Shown piece after piece: positions 19,342-27,886 of a DNA stretch of 64,000 nt (position 1 is its first letter; every line of letters starts with the position of its first letter). The position numbers were made by a program, and so were the translations under genes. The DNA comes from Octadecabacter sp. SW4 (GTDB taxonomy: Bacteria > Pseudomonadota > Alphaproteobacteria > Rhodobacterales > Rhodobacteraceae), in contig NZ_CP042819.1 in assembly GCF_008065155.1 (NCBI RefSeq), positions 2,734,922-2,798,921 of the forward strand, in the 5' to 3' direction. Below the pieces are notes generated by a model. That model saw nothing but the letters and a program-made list of their open reading frames with translations. It was not told where the DNA came from and did no database searches.

Positions 19342-19697
19342 CACAAGAAGCCTCTGAAATCACGGTATTTTCCTCGCAACTCCGTGAGAAATCGGAAACA
19401 TTCCCAGATCACAAAATTGCGTGGCCGATTTCCGCGTGATCACAGATGGCGTGAAACCGCCTGAATCCGGCAGGGTTCGGTGCGCTGGCGCGCGATGACT
19501 GTTGAAGGATGTGTGAAACTCTCGCCACGTCGCAAACTGCGCCGGGGTCAAGGGGATAGACCGTTCACTTTGCGGTCGAGTTTTCGTGTGCGCTGTTCCC
19601 CTTCCGAAACGGTGTGCACGGCGTCAGCTTGGTGTCATCGAAAGCGGGCAATGCGCCAGCTTGAAAAATACGAACCAAGTCTTTGAAAGGACGCACC
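19342..19697. other. Intergenic gap of about 356 bp
   Basis: No gene, tRNA or strong hairpin was found on either strand. A Shine-Dalgarno-like GAAAGGA lies just before the start of the downstream periplasmic protein gene, so the right part probably holds its promoter and leader. Codon-like structure is absent; short frames here look random. Confidence 0.5.
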
Positions 19698-20033
19698 ATG
19701 ACCAAGACAATCGCACTAACACTCGCCGCCCTGTTGGGCTCCGCCACCCTTGCTTCTGCGCAAGACAATTCCTTCAGTCTTGACCGCCAGCTTGACGCTT
19801 CGTCGTTCATCTCGCTCGAGAATATCCGCGCGTCGGGTAATGGCACGGTCGAAATCTATGACTATCACACGGGCGTTCAGGGCGACCTTCTGGGCAGCCA
19901 GAAAGTGCGCGCCGGGGCAAACGCCAACGTCCAGATCAACCTTGGCCAAACCGTGCGTGACGATGTGATCGCCGTGCTCAAGGTGAATGGCCAGATCGTC
20001 GCCACGCAAGAGTATGACGTCGAACCACGGTAA
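19698..20033 (+). CDS. Small periplasmic protein of unknown function
   Basis: A 111-residue protein with a clear signal peptide (MTKTIALTLAALLGSATLAS, likely cleaved after ASA-Q at residue 22). The mature domain of about 90 residues is beta-rich (GTVEIYDYH, ANVQINLGQTV, VIAVLKVNGQIVATQEYDV). No catalytic motif or cysteine was seen and no family was recognised. The gene is isolated, with its own ribosome site and a strong terminator after it, which suggests an independently expressed, perhaps abundant, envelope protein. Confidence 0.72.
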   Translation: MTKTIALTLAALLGSATLASAQDNSFSLDRQLDASSFISLENIRASGNGTVEIYDYHTGVQGDLLGSQKVRAGANANVQINLGQTVRDDVIAVLKVNGQIVATQEYDVEPR

Positions 20034-20052
20034 GCATTGCACCTTCATCTCA

Positions 20053-20076
20053 GGCCGGTCCCTTGGACCGGCCTTT
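20053..20076 (+). terminator. Rho-independent terminator
   Basis: A perfect 9-bp G+C-rich stem (GGCCGGTCC with GGACCGGCC, 20053-20061 and 20065-20073) with a 3-base loop, followed by TTT. It lies about 20 bp after the small periplasmic protein gene and ends that transcript. Confidence 0.75.
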
Positions 20077-20155
20077 GCTATTTAGAATCGTTCCAAACCT
20101 TGACTTTGCGGGGTTGCAGGCGCATATCATAAGCCTGACAAAAAAGGTTGGTCCC

Positions 20156-20716
20156 ATGTTCATTCAAACCGAATCCACGCCGAACCCCGCGACATTGAAA
20201 TTCCTGCCCGGCCAGACGGTTTTGGCGTCCGGCACGGCCGATTTCGCAAGTGCCGAGGCCGCGGCAGTCAGCCCCCTTGCCCAGCGTATTTTCGCGGTGT
20301 CAGGCGTTGCGGCGGTGTTTTTCGGCACCGATTTCGTGACCGTGACCAAATCCGACGACACGGATTGGGACCATATCAAACCCTCGATCCTCGGTGCGGT
20401 GATGGAACACTATCAATCGGGCCAGCCGGTGATGGAAGGCGAACAGGCGGCGTCCGGCCATGCGGAACATACCGGCGAAGATGGTGAAATCGTCAATCAG
20501 ATCAAAGAATTGCTTGATACCCGCGTGCGCCCCGCAGTGGCACAAGATGGCGGCGACATCACCTTTCACGGCTTTGATCGCGGCATCGTCTATCTGCACA
20601 TGCAGGGCGCTTGCGCAGGCTGCCCGTCTTCGACACTGACCCTGAAAATGGGCATTGAAAACCTGCTGCGCCACTATATCCCCGAGGTGGTCGAGGTGCG
20701 CCCCGTTGCCGCCTAA
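20156..20716 (+). CDS. NifU-family Fe-S cluster scaffold/carrier (Nfu type)
   Basis: A 186-residue protein with an Nfu N-terminal domain (MFIQTESTPNPATLKFLPG, about 1-90) and a NifU C-terminal domain (EIVNQIKELLDTRVRPAVAQ ... GACAGCPSS). The CxxC motif binds a 4Fe-4S cluster for delivery to apo-proteins. The same two-domain form is found in mitochondria and alphaproteobacteria. Start ATG 20156 matches the family N-terminus. Its 3' end overlaps tsaB by 11 bp. Confidence 0.93.
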   Translation: MFIQTESTPNPATLKFLPGQTVLASGTADFASAEAAAVSPLAQRIFAVSGVAAVFFGTDFVTVTKSDDTDWDHIKPSILGAVMEHYQSGQPVMEGEQAASGHAEHTGEDGEIVNQIKELLDTRVRPAVAQDGGDITFHGFDRGIVYLHMQGACAGCPSSTLTLKMGIENLLRHYIPEVVEVRPVAA

Positions 20717-21284
20717 CCCAACGATCCTTGCATTTGACACATCGGCGGCGCATTGCGCCGCCGCTTTGTTATTGGATAGCCAAATCACCACCCGCGTCGA
20801 TCCGATGGCGCGCGGGCAGGCTGAACACCTGATGGTCATGCTTGCGGATATGCTGTCCGAGGCAGGCATCGACTGGAGTGCGCTTGACGCTGTGGCCGTT
20901 GGCATCGGGCCGGGCAATTTCACCGGCATTCGCATTTCCGTATCCGCCGCGCGCGGCGTGGCTTTGGGGCTTGGCAAACCTGCGATCGGCGTGTCATCAC
21001 TCGAGGCTCTCGCGCACGGTCAACCACGCCCCTTTGCCGCCTGCCTGCCTGCCCCCCGCGACCACCATTATGCGCAGACCTATACGGCGCAAGGCAGTGA
21101 CGCGCCAATGCTGGCACAAGGCACGGCCTCCCCTCCTGACCCGGTCGCCCTGATCACGAACATCGCGCAACTCGCGGCCGAACGTCTGACCGCCGGTGCG
21201 CCGATTGCGCGCCCCGCGCCGCTTTATCTGCGCCCCGCCGATGCGGCCCCGCCCAGCGACCCCGCGCCGCTGATCCTGCCGTGA
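20706..21284 (+). CDS. tsaB: tRNA threonylcarbamoyladenosine biosynthesis protein TsaB
   Basis: A 192-residue protein of the ASKHA fold with ILAFDTSAAHCAAALL, MARGQAEHLMVML and GIGPGNFTGIRISVSAARG, the TsaB signature. TsaB works with TsaD and TsaE to put t6A on tRNAs decoding ANN codons. The start is TTG 20706, eleven bases inside the NifU-like gene; no ATG is available before the conserved first strand. The stop overlaps the GTG start of rimI (GTGA). Confidence 0.9.
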   Translation: MPPNPTILAFDTSAAHCAAALLLDSQITTRVDPMARGQAEHLMVMLADMLSEAGIDWSALDAVAVGIGPGNFTGIRISVSAARGVALGLGKPAIGVSSLEALAHGQPRPFAACLPAPRDHHYAQTYTAQGSDAPMLAQGTASPPDPVALITNIAQLAAERLTAGAPIARPAPLYLRPADAAPPSDPAPLILP

Positions 21285-21700
21285 CGCCTGCCACCGCTGC
21301 GCGCCTTTACGCGCGCGCCTTCCCAGCGTCGCGCCGGTGGAGCGCGGATGAATTCGCGCGGCTCATGGCTGACGCCCATGTGATTCTCTGCGGAGATACC
21401 TCGGCGATGGTCATCGCGCGCATTGCGCTGGACGAGGCCGAAATTCTGACCCTCGCCACCGATCCAGATCTGCGCCGCCAGGGGCTGGCGCGCACAGTCC
21501 TGCAATCGTGCGAAGACCGGTTGCGCGCCCGTCACGTGCAAAGCGTTTTCCTAGAAGTTGCCGCCGACAACATGGCGGCACAGGCACTTTATAAGGGGTT
21601 TGGCTATAGTCTCGTGGGCGAACGGCCCAATTACTATCGCCGCAACGATGGCACCGCCGTTGCCGCCCTGGTGCTGCGCAAAGCGCTTGTGGTGATCTGA
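21281..21700 (+). CDS. rimI: Ribosomal-protein-alanine N-acetyltransferase (RimI-type GNAT)
   Basis: A 139-residue GNAT acetyltransferase with the acetyl-CoA motif ATDPDLRRQGLARTVLQ and the final motif FLEVAADNMAAQALYKGFGY. RimI acetylates the N-terminal alanine of ribosomal protein S18; the tsaB-rimI pairing is widely conserved. Starts with GTG 21281, coupled to tsaB by a 4-bp overlap. Confidence 0.88.
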   Translation: MTPATAARLYARAFPASRRWSADEFARLMADAHVILCGDTSAMVIARIALDEAEILTLATDPDLRRQGLARTVLQSCEDRLRARHVQSVFLEVAADNMAAQALYKGFGYSLVGERPNYYRRNDGTAVAALVLRKALVVI

Positions 21701-21882
21701 CCTCACGTCACCCACGGCCGGATCGCGCGAACCCGCCCTTTCGGCCATCAATTTCTTAAAAAGCTGTTGACCCTTGCGGCCCCGCGTTGCCTTATCTTGC
21801 GATGCTGACATGATCAGCACGCTTTTCGCGGGGGCGACGGGAAACCGGACACGCCCCGAAATCAAAGACCTGGGAGACACAC

Positions 21883-22878
21883 ATGACCCTCATGACGAAA
21901 TTACTTTCTGCTTCGGCTGCTCTGGCGCTGACGGCGGGTGCCGCACTGGCTAATCCGGCCGTGCTGTTCGACCTTGGTGGCAAGTTCGACAAATCCTTCA
22001 ACGAAAGCGCCTATAACGGTGCGCAGCGTTGGGCCGAAGAAACCGGCGGCTCATACGACGAAGTTGAAATTCAGTCCGATGCCCAGCGCGAACAGGCCAT
22101 TCGCCGTTTCGCCGAAGCCGGCAACAACCCCATCGTGATGGCAGGCTTTTCATGGGCCACAGCGCTAAGCGAAGTTGCGGCGGACTACCCCGACACCAAG
22201 TTCCAGATCATCGACATGGTGGTTGATGCGCCAAACGTGCGCTCGATCGTCTTTGCCGAAGAACAGGGATCGTATCTGGTCGGCGTTGCGGCTGCGATGG
22301 CATCCGAAACTGGCACCGTCGGCTTTATCGGCGGCATGGATATCCCGCTGATTCGCAACTTTGCATGTGGTTACGTGCAGGGCGTGCTGGCAACGGATCC
22401 GGACGCGACGGTCATCGCCAACATGACCGGTACGACGCCTGCCGCCTGGAATGACCCCGTGAAGGGATCGGAACTGACACTGGCCCAGATCAGCCAGGAC
22501 GCGGATGTTGTTTACGCAGCCGCTGGCGGCACAGGTGTTGGCGTTCTGCAGACCGCCGCCGACGAAGGCATCCTGTCAATCGGTGTGGACAGCAACCAGA
22601 ACTACCTGCACCCCGGCATGGTTCTGACCTCCATGCTCAAGCGTGTGGACAACGCCGTTTATGACGCATTGGTCGCTGGTGAAGACCTGGAGGCCGGCTT
22701 TAACGTCATGGACCTGTCCAACGGCGGCGTCGGCTATGCGCTGGATGAATTCAACGAAGCCCTGATTACGGATGAAATGAAGGCTGCACTTGATGCTGCA
22801 TCCGCTGCGATCATGTCGGGCGAAGTCGCGGTTCACAACTACAACACCGACGAATCCTGCCCTGTCTATGACTTCTAA
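21883..22878 (+). CDS. BMP-family substrate-binding protein of a nucleoside ABC importer
   Basis: A 331-residue exported protein: signal peptide ending ALTAGAALA-N (about residue 24), then AVLFDLGGKFDKSFNESAYN, the BMP/Med N-terminal signature, and FIGGMDIPLIRNFACGYVQG. BMP proteins bind purine nucleosides in the periplasm. No lipobox is present, so it is soluble. GGGAGA precedes the ATG. Downstream come an NTF2-like gene, a double ATPase, two permeases and a purine nucleoside phosphorylase, which together support nucleoside uptake and phosphorolysis. Confidence 0.92.
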   Translation: MTLMTKLLSASAALALTAGAALANPAVLFDLGGKFDKSFNESAYNGAQRWAEETGGSYDEVEIQSDAQREQAIRRFAEAGNNPIVMAGFSWATALSEVAADYPDTKFQIIDMVVDAPNVRSIVFAEEQGSYLVGVAAAMASETGTVGFIGGMDIPLIRNFACGYVQGVLATDPDATVIANMTGTTPAAWNDPVKGSELTLAQISQDADVVYAAAGGTGVGVLQTAADEGILSIGVDSNQNYLHPGMVLTSMLKRVDNAVYDALVAGEDLEAGFNVMDLSNGGVGYALDEFNEALITDEMKAALDAASAAIMSGEVAVHNYNTDESCPVYDF

Positions 22879-22904
22879 GTCAGGTGACTAAGGCCAAATA
22901 ATTA

Positions 22905-22934
22905 GGGCCGCGCCGGTGATCGGCGCGGCCCTTT
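22905..22934 (+). terminator. Strong hairpin after the binding-protein gene (attenuator/terminator)
   Basis: A perfect 11-bp stem (GGGCCGCGCCG at 22905-22915 with CGGCGCGGCCC at 22921-22931) and a 5-base loop, followed by TTT. Because the transporter genes continue downstream on the same strand, it probably reduces read-through, so that the binding protein is made in excess of the membrane parts. Confidence 0.75.
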
Positions 22935-22954
22935 GCAAATGGGGGATCAGAACA

Positions 22955-23317
22955 ATGAGCGATGCAATTACAACCTTCTTTCGCGCCTGGAGCGAAACCG
23001 ACCCAAAGGCGCGGCGCGCCCTGATTGACGATTCCTTTGCCACTGGCGGGATCTATTCCGATCCGCGCAGCGGCGCGCGCCTGGACGATAACGGCGCCAT
23101 CGCCGACTACGTGGGTATGTTCAGCGCCAATGCCCCCGGCTGGACCGCGCGCGTCGAAAAAACAGACGACGTTAACGGCTACCACCGCGCGATCATCGCC
23201 TTTGGTGGCAAGGGGCCGGACGGTGCCGAAATGGTCCAACACGGCACCTATTTTGCCACCCTCGATGAGGCTGGCAAACTGACTCTGCTGGCCGGATTTG
23301 TCGGCACAGGGGCCTGA
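22955..23317 (+). CDS. NTF2-like (SnoaL-type) small protein in the nucleoside transporter operon
   Basis: A 120-residue protein with the NTF2-like cone fold pattern: a first helix AITTFFRAWSETDPKARRAL, then IYSDPRSGARLDDNGAIADYVGMF, and strands HRAIIAFGG and HGTYFATLDEAGKLTLLAGFV. The fold serves small-molecule binding or catalysis, and no function can be given. It lies between the binding-protein and ATPase genes, with only 1 bp between its stop and the ATPase start, so it belongs to the operon. Confidence 0.75.
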   Translation: MSDAITTFFRAWSETDPKARRALIDDSFATGGIYSDPRSGARLDDNGAIADYVGMFSANAPGWTARVEKTDDVNGYHRAIIAFGGKGPDGAEMVQHGTYFATLDEAGKLTLLAGFVGTGA

Positions 23318-23318
23318 C

Positions 23319-24860
23319 ATGACCGATATCGCCCCCGCCATCGAACTCAAGGGTATCTCCAAGGCGTTCGGCCCCGTCCAAGCCAACAAGGATATCGCGA
23401 TCCGCGTCATGCCCGGCACGATCCACGGAATCATCGGCGAAAACGGCGCGGGCAAATCGACCCTCATGTCGATCCTTTACGGTTTTTACAAAGCCGATAA
23501 GGGCGAGATTTTTATCAGCGGGCGCAAAGTCCAGATTCCCGACAGCCAGGCGGCCATCGCTGCGGGCATCGGCATGGTGTTCCAACACTTCAAACTGGTC
23601 GAAAATTTCACCGTCCTTGAAAACGTGATCCTTGGGGCTGAAGACGGCGCGATGCTGCGCCCCAGCCTTGCCAAGGCGCGGCGCGAACTCAAGGCGCTGG
23701 CCGAAGAATACGGCCTGAACGTCGAACCCGACGCCGTGATCGAAGACATCGGTGTTGGCATGCAACAGCGCGTCGAGATCCTCAAGGCGCTGTATCGTCA
23801 AGCTGACATTCTGATTTTGGACGAACCCACCGGCGTGCTGACCCCCGCCGAAGCCGACCAGCTGTTCCGCATCCTTGAGCGGCTGCGCGAAGAAGGCAAA
23901 ACCATCATCCTGATCACCCACAAGCTGCGCGAGATCATGGAGATCACCGATACCGTCAGCGTCATGCGACGCGGCGAAATGACCGCCACCGTGAAAACCG
24001 CCAACACCAGCCCGCCCGAATTGGCCGAACTGATGGTCGGGCGCAAGGTGCTGCTCCGGGTCGACAAAGAACCTGCCAAGCCGGGCGCAAAGGTTCTGGA
24101 AGTCCGCGATTTGAACATCACTGACGACAAGGGCGTGCACCGCCTCAAGGGGGTATCCTTTGAGGTGCGCGCCGGTGAAATCCTCGGGATTGCCGGCGTT
24201 GCAGGTAACGGGCAGTCCGAACTTCTCGAGGTGCTGGGCGGGTATGAAAAAGCCACCGGTGAAATTCTCGTCAACGGTGAAAAAATCGACCTGACGGGCA
24301 GCAAATCCGATGGCCAAAGCCGCCGGGCGCGCGGCATCGCCCACGTCCCCGAGGACCGCCAGCGCGAAGGCCTGATCATGGACTATTTCGCTTGGGAAAA
24401 CATGGTGTTCGGCTATCATCACGACCCAAAATACCAGCGCAACCGCCTGTTGATGGATAACGCCGCGATCAAGAAAGACACCGCCGACAAGATGGAACGG
24501 TTTGACGTGCGCCCGCCCGATCCCTTTTTGCAGGCCAAAAGCTTTTCCGGCGGCAACCAGCAAAAAATCGTCCTGGCCCGCGAGATGGAGCGCGACCCCG
24601 ATCTGCTGTTGATCGGCCAGCCCACCCGCGGTGTCGATATCGGGGCGATTGAATTCATCCACCAGCAGATCATCGCCCTGCGCGACCAAGGCAAGGCGAT
24701 CTTGCTGGTGTCAGTCGAACTTGAAGAAATCCTGTCCTTGTCGGACCGGATCGCGGTCATTTTTGACGGCAAGATGATGGGCGAACGCCTGCCCGCTGAC
24801 ACGGACGAAAACGAGCTTGGCCTGATGATGGCCGGTATGACCAAAGGGGAGGCCGCCTGA
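23319..24860 (+). CDS. Nucleoside ABC transporter, double ATP-binding protein
   Basis: A 513-residue protein with two fused ABC domains, as in the sugar/nucleoside CUT2-like class. Domain 1 has Walker A GENGAGKST and a degenerate signature (IGVGMQQRVEI); domain 2 has a non-canonical Walker A (GVAGNGQSE) and the signature FSGGNQQKI. Such asymmetry is normal for RbsA/NupA-type ATPases. It powers import with the two permeases encoded next. The start ATG 23319 follows the NTF2-like stop directly, and the stop overlaps the permease ATG (TGATG). Confidence 0.92.
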   Translation: MTDIAPAIELKGISKAFGPVQANKDIAIRVMPGTIHGIIGENGAGKSTLMSILYGFYKADKGEIFISGRKVQIPDSQAAIAAGIGMVFQHFKLVENFTVLENVILGAEDGAMLRPSLAKARRELKALAEEYGLNVEPDAVIEDIGVGMQQRVEILKALYRQADILILDEPTGVLTPAEADQLFRILERLREEGKTIILITHKLREIMEITDTVSVMRRGEMTATVKTANTSPPELAELMVGRKVLLRVDKEPAKPGAKVLEVRDLNITDDKGVHRLKGVSFEVRAGEILGIAGVAGNGQSELLEVLGGYEKATGEILVNGEKIDLTGSKSDGQSRRARGIAHVPEDRQREGLIMDYFAWENMVFGYHHDPKYQRNRLLMDNAAIKKDTADKMERFDVRPPDPFLQAKSFSGGNQQKIVLAREMERDPDLLLIGQPTRGVDIGAIEFIHQQIIALRDQGKAILLVSVELEEILSLSDRIAVIFDGKMMGERLPADTDENELGLMMAGMTKGEAA

Positions 24861-26302
24861 TGGAACGGATGCCAAAATGGGCCGATGTTATTCTTGTGCC
24901 GCTTGTCTCGTTGATCCTTGCCGCAATTATTTCGGCCTTTGTGATCCTTGCGATCGGAGAAAATCCCTGGGCCGCGTTGAAACTGATGGTCAGTGGCGCG
25001 CTTGGGTCCAGTTATGGCTGGGGCTACACGCTTTATTACGCGACGAATTTCATCTTTACGGGGCTTGCCGTCGCCATCGCCTTTCACGCGCGCATGTTCA
25101 ACATCGGCGGTGAGGGGCAGGCGATTCTGGGCGGTCTTGGCGTCGCGATTGTCTGCCTTTATATCCCCTGGCCGCACTGGACGCTTGCGATCCTGGGGGC
25201 CACGGCGGGTGCTGCGCTGCTTGGCGCCGCATGGGCCGTGATCCCGGCGTTTCTGCAGGCCAAACGCGGCAGCCACATCGTGATCACCACGATCATGTTC
25301 AACTTTATGGCCGCCGCTTTGCTGAACTACCTGCTGGTCAACCAGCTCAAGGCACCGGGGATGGAACCGGCCACGTCGAAATTCCCCGAAGCGACGAACC
25401 TGCCGTCCTTTCAGGATATGTTCAGCTTTGGCGAAACCACGCTGTTTCGCGGCACACCCGCCAATGTAGCGTTTTTTGTTGCGGTTCTGGCTTGTGTCGC
25501 CATCTGGGTGCTGATCTGGAAGACGCGGCTTGGCTATGAAATCCGCGCCTTTGGCCACTCGGAATCGGCTGCGAAATACGCCGGTATCAGCCCGACGAAA
25601 ATCATCATGGTCTCGATGATCATTTCCGGCGGGCTGGCCGGGATGATGGCCGTCAACAACGTCATGGGCGAGGCGGAGCGCCTTGTTCTGAACGCCGTCG
25701 AGGGCGCGGGTTTCATCGGTATCGCCGTAGCCTTGATGGGGCGCAGCCACCCGTTTGGTGTGTTCCTTGCCGCGATTCTGTTCGGGTTCCTTTATCAGGG
25801 CGGTGCCGAACTTGCCCTGTGGACAAGTATCCCGCGCGAAATGATCGTCGTCATTCAGGCGCTCGTGATCATGTTTACGGGCGCGCTCGACCAGATGGTG
25901 CGGGCGCCGCTTGAAAAGGTGTTCATCGCCTTCAACAAGCCACAGCCCGAGCCACAAGCGAAGCCGCAAGCAAAGATGGGGGATAACACGTGGATCTTTT
26001 GTTCAATATCCAGGTCTGGGATTCGACCATCCGCCTTGCCACGCCGCTGCTGCTGGCCTGCCTTGCGGGCTTGTTTTCCGAACGGTCCGGCATTTTTGAC
26101 ATCGGCCTTGAGGGCAAGATGCTGGCGGCCGCTTTTTTGTCTGCCGCCGTGGCCTATACCAGTGGCAACGCCTGGATCGGTCTGCTTGCGGGAATCGGCG
26201 CATCTATGGCACTGGCTGCACTGCATGGCATGGCCTCGATCACCTTTCGCGGCAACCAGCTTATTTCCGGTGTTGCCATCAACTTTCTGGCGGCTGGCCT
26301 GA
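24860..26302 (+). CDS. Nucleoside ABC transporter permease 1; C-terminal end probably altered by a 1-base deletion
   Basis: The first about 370 residues are a normal NupB/YufP-type permease (MPKWADVILVPLVSLILAAI, FNIGGEGQAILGGLGVAI, NVMGEAERLVLNAVEGAGFI, about 8-10 membrane segments). After FNKPQPEPQAKPQAKMG the frame runs a further 313 bp on top of the next permease gene. This tail is rich in Arg, Cys, Pro and Trp and looks like out-of-frame translation. One extra G in the run 25978-25982 would give a stop at about 25984-25986, three bases before the next gene. The natural protein therefore probably ends there. Confidence 0.88.
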   Translation: MERMPKWADVILVPLVSLILAAIISAFVILAIGENPWAALKLMVSGALGSSYGWGYTLYYATNFIFTGLAVAIAFHARMFNIGGEGQAILGGLGVAIVCLYIPWPHWTLAILGATAGAALLGAAWAVIPAFLQAKRGSHIVITTIMFNFMAAALLNYLLVNQLKAPGMEPATSKFPEATNLPSFQDMFSFGETTLFRGTPANVAFFVAVLACVAIWVLIWKTRLGYEIRAFGHSESAAKYAGISPTKIIMVSMIISGGLAGMMAVNNVMGEAERLVLNAVEGAGFIGIAVALMGRSHPFGVFLAAILFGFLYQGGAELALWTSIPREMIVVIQALVIMFTGALDQMVRAPLEKVFIAFNKPQPEPQAKPQAKMGDNTWIFCSISRSGIRPSALPRRCCWPALRACFPNGPAFLTSALRARCWRPLFCLPPWPIPVATPGSVCLRESAHLWHWLHCMAWPRSPFAATSLFPVLPSTFWRLA

Positions 26303-26958
26303 CAGTGGTCGTCGCGCAAAGCTGGTTTTCCCAAGGGGGGCGCACCCCCCAGCTTGCCGGTGGCGCGCGGTTTGAACCGATCGAATTGCCCTTTGCCGCA
26401 GCCCTGGCAGACGTGCCAATGGTTGGCCCTGTCTACGCCGACCTGATTTCAGGCCAGACGATCCTTGTTTATATTGCCCTGCTTTGCGTCCCTGCCACGT
26501 GGTGGTTGCTTTATCGCACCCGTTTCGGGCTGCGTCTGCGCGCCGTGGGCGAAAACCCCGCCGCGGTCGATACTGCAGGCGTTTCAGTTGTCGGGCTGCG
26601 ATATGCCGCCGTGATGATTTGTGGTGTCCTGTGCGGTATTGCCGGTGCATACCTTGCCACGGCCTTGCAGGCCGGTTTCACCAAGGACATGACCGCAGGA
26701 CGCGGTTATATCGCGCTGGCCGCGCTGATCTTTGCCAAATGGCGGCCCTGGTATGCACTGTCTGCGACAATCCTGTTTGGCTATTTGCAGGCAATTGCCC
26801 TGCGCCCCGATCTGATCGAGAAAACCTTTGGTTTCGATATCCAGGGTCAACTGCTTGACGCCCTGCCCTTTATCATGACCGTCGTGATCTTGGCCGGTTT
26901 CGTCGGCAAGGCCATTCCACCGCGCGCAGGCGGCGAACCATATGTCAAAGAGCGCTGA
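25990..26958 (+). CDS. Nucleoside ABC transporter permease 2
   Basis: A 322-residue permease of the NupC/YufQ kind: IRLATPLLLACLAGLFSER, FDIGLEGKMLAAAF and GRGYIALAALIFAKWRPW, about 8 membrane segments. It pairs with the preceding permease to form the channel of the BMP-type nucleoside importer. The start is GTG 25990, preceded by the G-run that also acts as its ribosome site. Its end overlaps the phosphorylase gene by 17 bp. Confidence 0.93.
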   Translation: MDLLFNIQVWDSTIRLATPLLLACLAGLFSERSGIFDIGLEGKMLAAAFLSAAVAYTSGNAWIGLLAGIGASMALAALHGMASITFRGNQLISGVAINFLAAGLTVVVAQSWFSQGGRTPQLAGGARFEPIELPFAAALADVPMVGPVYADLISGQTILVYIALLCVPATWWLLYRTRFGLRLRAVGENPAAVDTAGVSVVGLRYAAVMICGVLCGIAGAYLATALQAGFTKDMTAGRGYIALAALIFAKWRPWYALSATILFGYLQAIALRPDLIEKTFGFDIQGQLLDALPFIMTVVILAGFVGKAIPPRAGGEPYVKER

Positions 26959-27745
26959 CCTTGCCGCCCTGATCCGCGCCCGCGCGGGTGATGCACCGGT
27001 GCAGGTCGGGCTGATCCTTGGGTCCGGCCTTGGGCATCTGACCGGTGCGGTGGACGGCGTGGCAATCCCATATGGTGACCTTGACGGGTTTCCCCACGCA
27101 GGTGTCAGCGGGCACAACCCCAACCTTGTGATCGGCAATCTTGAGGGCGTGCGCGTGGCCGTCTTTGGCGGGCGGGCGCATTACTACGAAAGCGGGCGCG
27201 GCGATGCAATGCGCCTGCCGTTGGAGGTGCTGCACGACTTGGGCGCGGACACGCTGATTGCCACCAATGCCGCCGGATCCATGCGCCCTGATATGGTGAC
27301 CGGTTCAATCATGTGCCTGTCTGATCACATCAACTTTTCCGGGTTGAATCCGTTGATCGGAGAACCGACCGATGCACGCTTTGTGCCAATGAAAGACGCC
27401 TATGATCCGGGCCTCCGCGCCGCCCTTCGCGCCGCCGCCACTGCTGAAAACACCGACATGGCCGACGGGATTTATGCGTGGTATTCCGGCCCGTCCTTTG
27501 AAACCCCTGCCGAAATTCGCGCAATCGCGATGTTGGGGGCAGACGCGGTGGGCATGTCCACCGTCCCCGAAGTGATCCTTGGGCGGTTCCTTGGCCTGCG
27601 CTGTGCCGCAATTTCCACCATCACCAATATGGCGGCGGGCATGAGTGACGAAAACATCAGCCACGACCACACCAAGGCGATGGCCCCGATCGGTGCCGCC
27701 AAGCTGGAAAAGGTGCTGCGCCGCTATTTGCGCGACCGCGAATAA
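26942..27745 (+). CDS. Purine-nucleoside phosphorylase (trimeric, class II-like)
   Basis: A 267-residue phosphorylase with the phosphate-site motifs GLILGSGLGHL and FGGRAHYYESG, then MSTVPEVILGRFLGLRC and TNMAAGM, as in PunA/PNP of the trimeric NP-II family. It splits purine nucleosides imported by the adjacent ABC system into base and ribose 1-phosphate. The context (BMP importer upstream, overlapping start) supports the purine role over a methylthioadenosine role. A hexameric DeoD-type phosphorylase is also encoded at 40.2 kb. Confidence 0.9.
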   Translation: MSKSADLAALIRARAGDAPVQVGLILGSGLGHLTGAVDGVAIPYGDLDGFPHAGVSGHNPNLVIGNLEGVRVAVFGGRAHYYESGRGDAMRLPLEVLHDLGADTLIATNAAGSMRPDMVTGSIMCLSDHINFSGLNPLIGEPTDARFVPMKDAYDPGLRAALRAAATAENTDMADGIYAWYSGPSFETPAEIRAIAMLGADAVGMSTVPEVILGRFLGLRCAAISTITNMAAGMSDENISHDHTKAMAPIGAAKLEKVLRRYLRDRE

Positions 27746-27886
27746 ATCCAGATCGGACCAAGGCATAGGTCCACAGGCCGAAAGCAGCCCTATTTTCCGG
27801 TATTTGACGCCTGCGGCATTTGACTTGCTGGCCAAAGCGGCGTTTTCTAGGTAAGCGGCCTTAGCCATCGCCGGACCCGGTAACCT

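Noticed and set aside
25986-26302. C-terminal extension of permease 1 as a real domain
   Set aside because: Its composition is that of out-of-frame permease 2 sequence, and one base in a G-run explains it.
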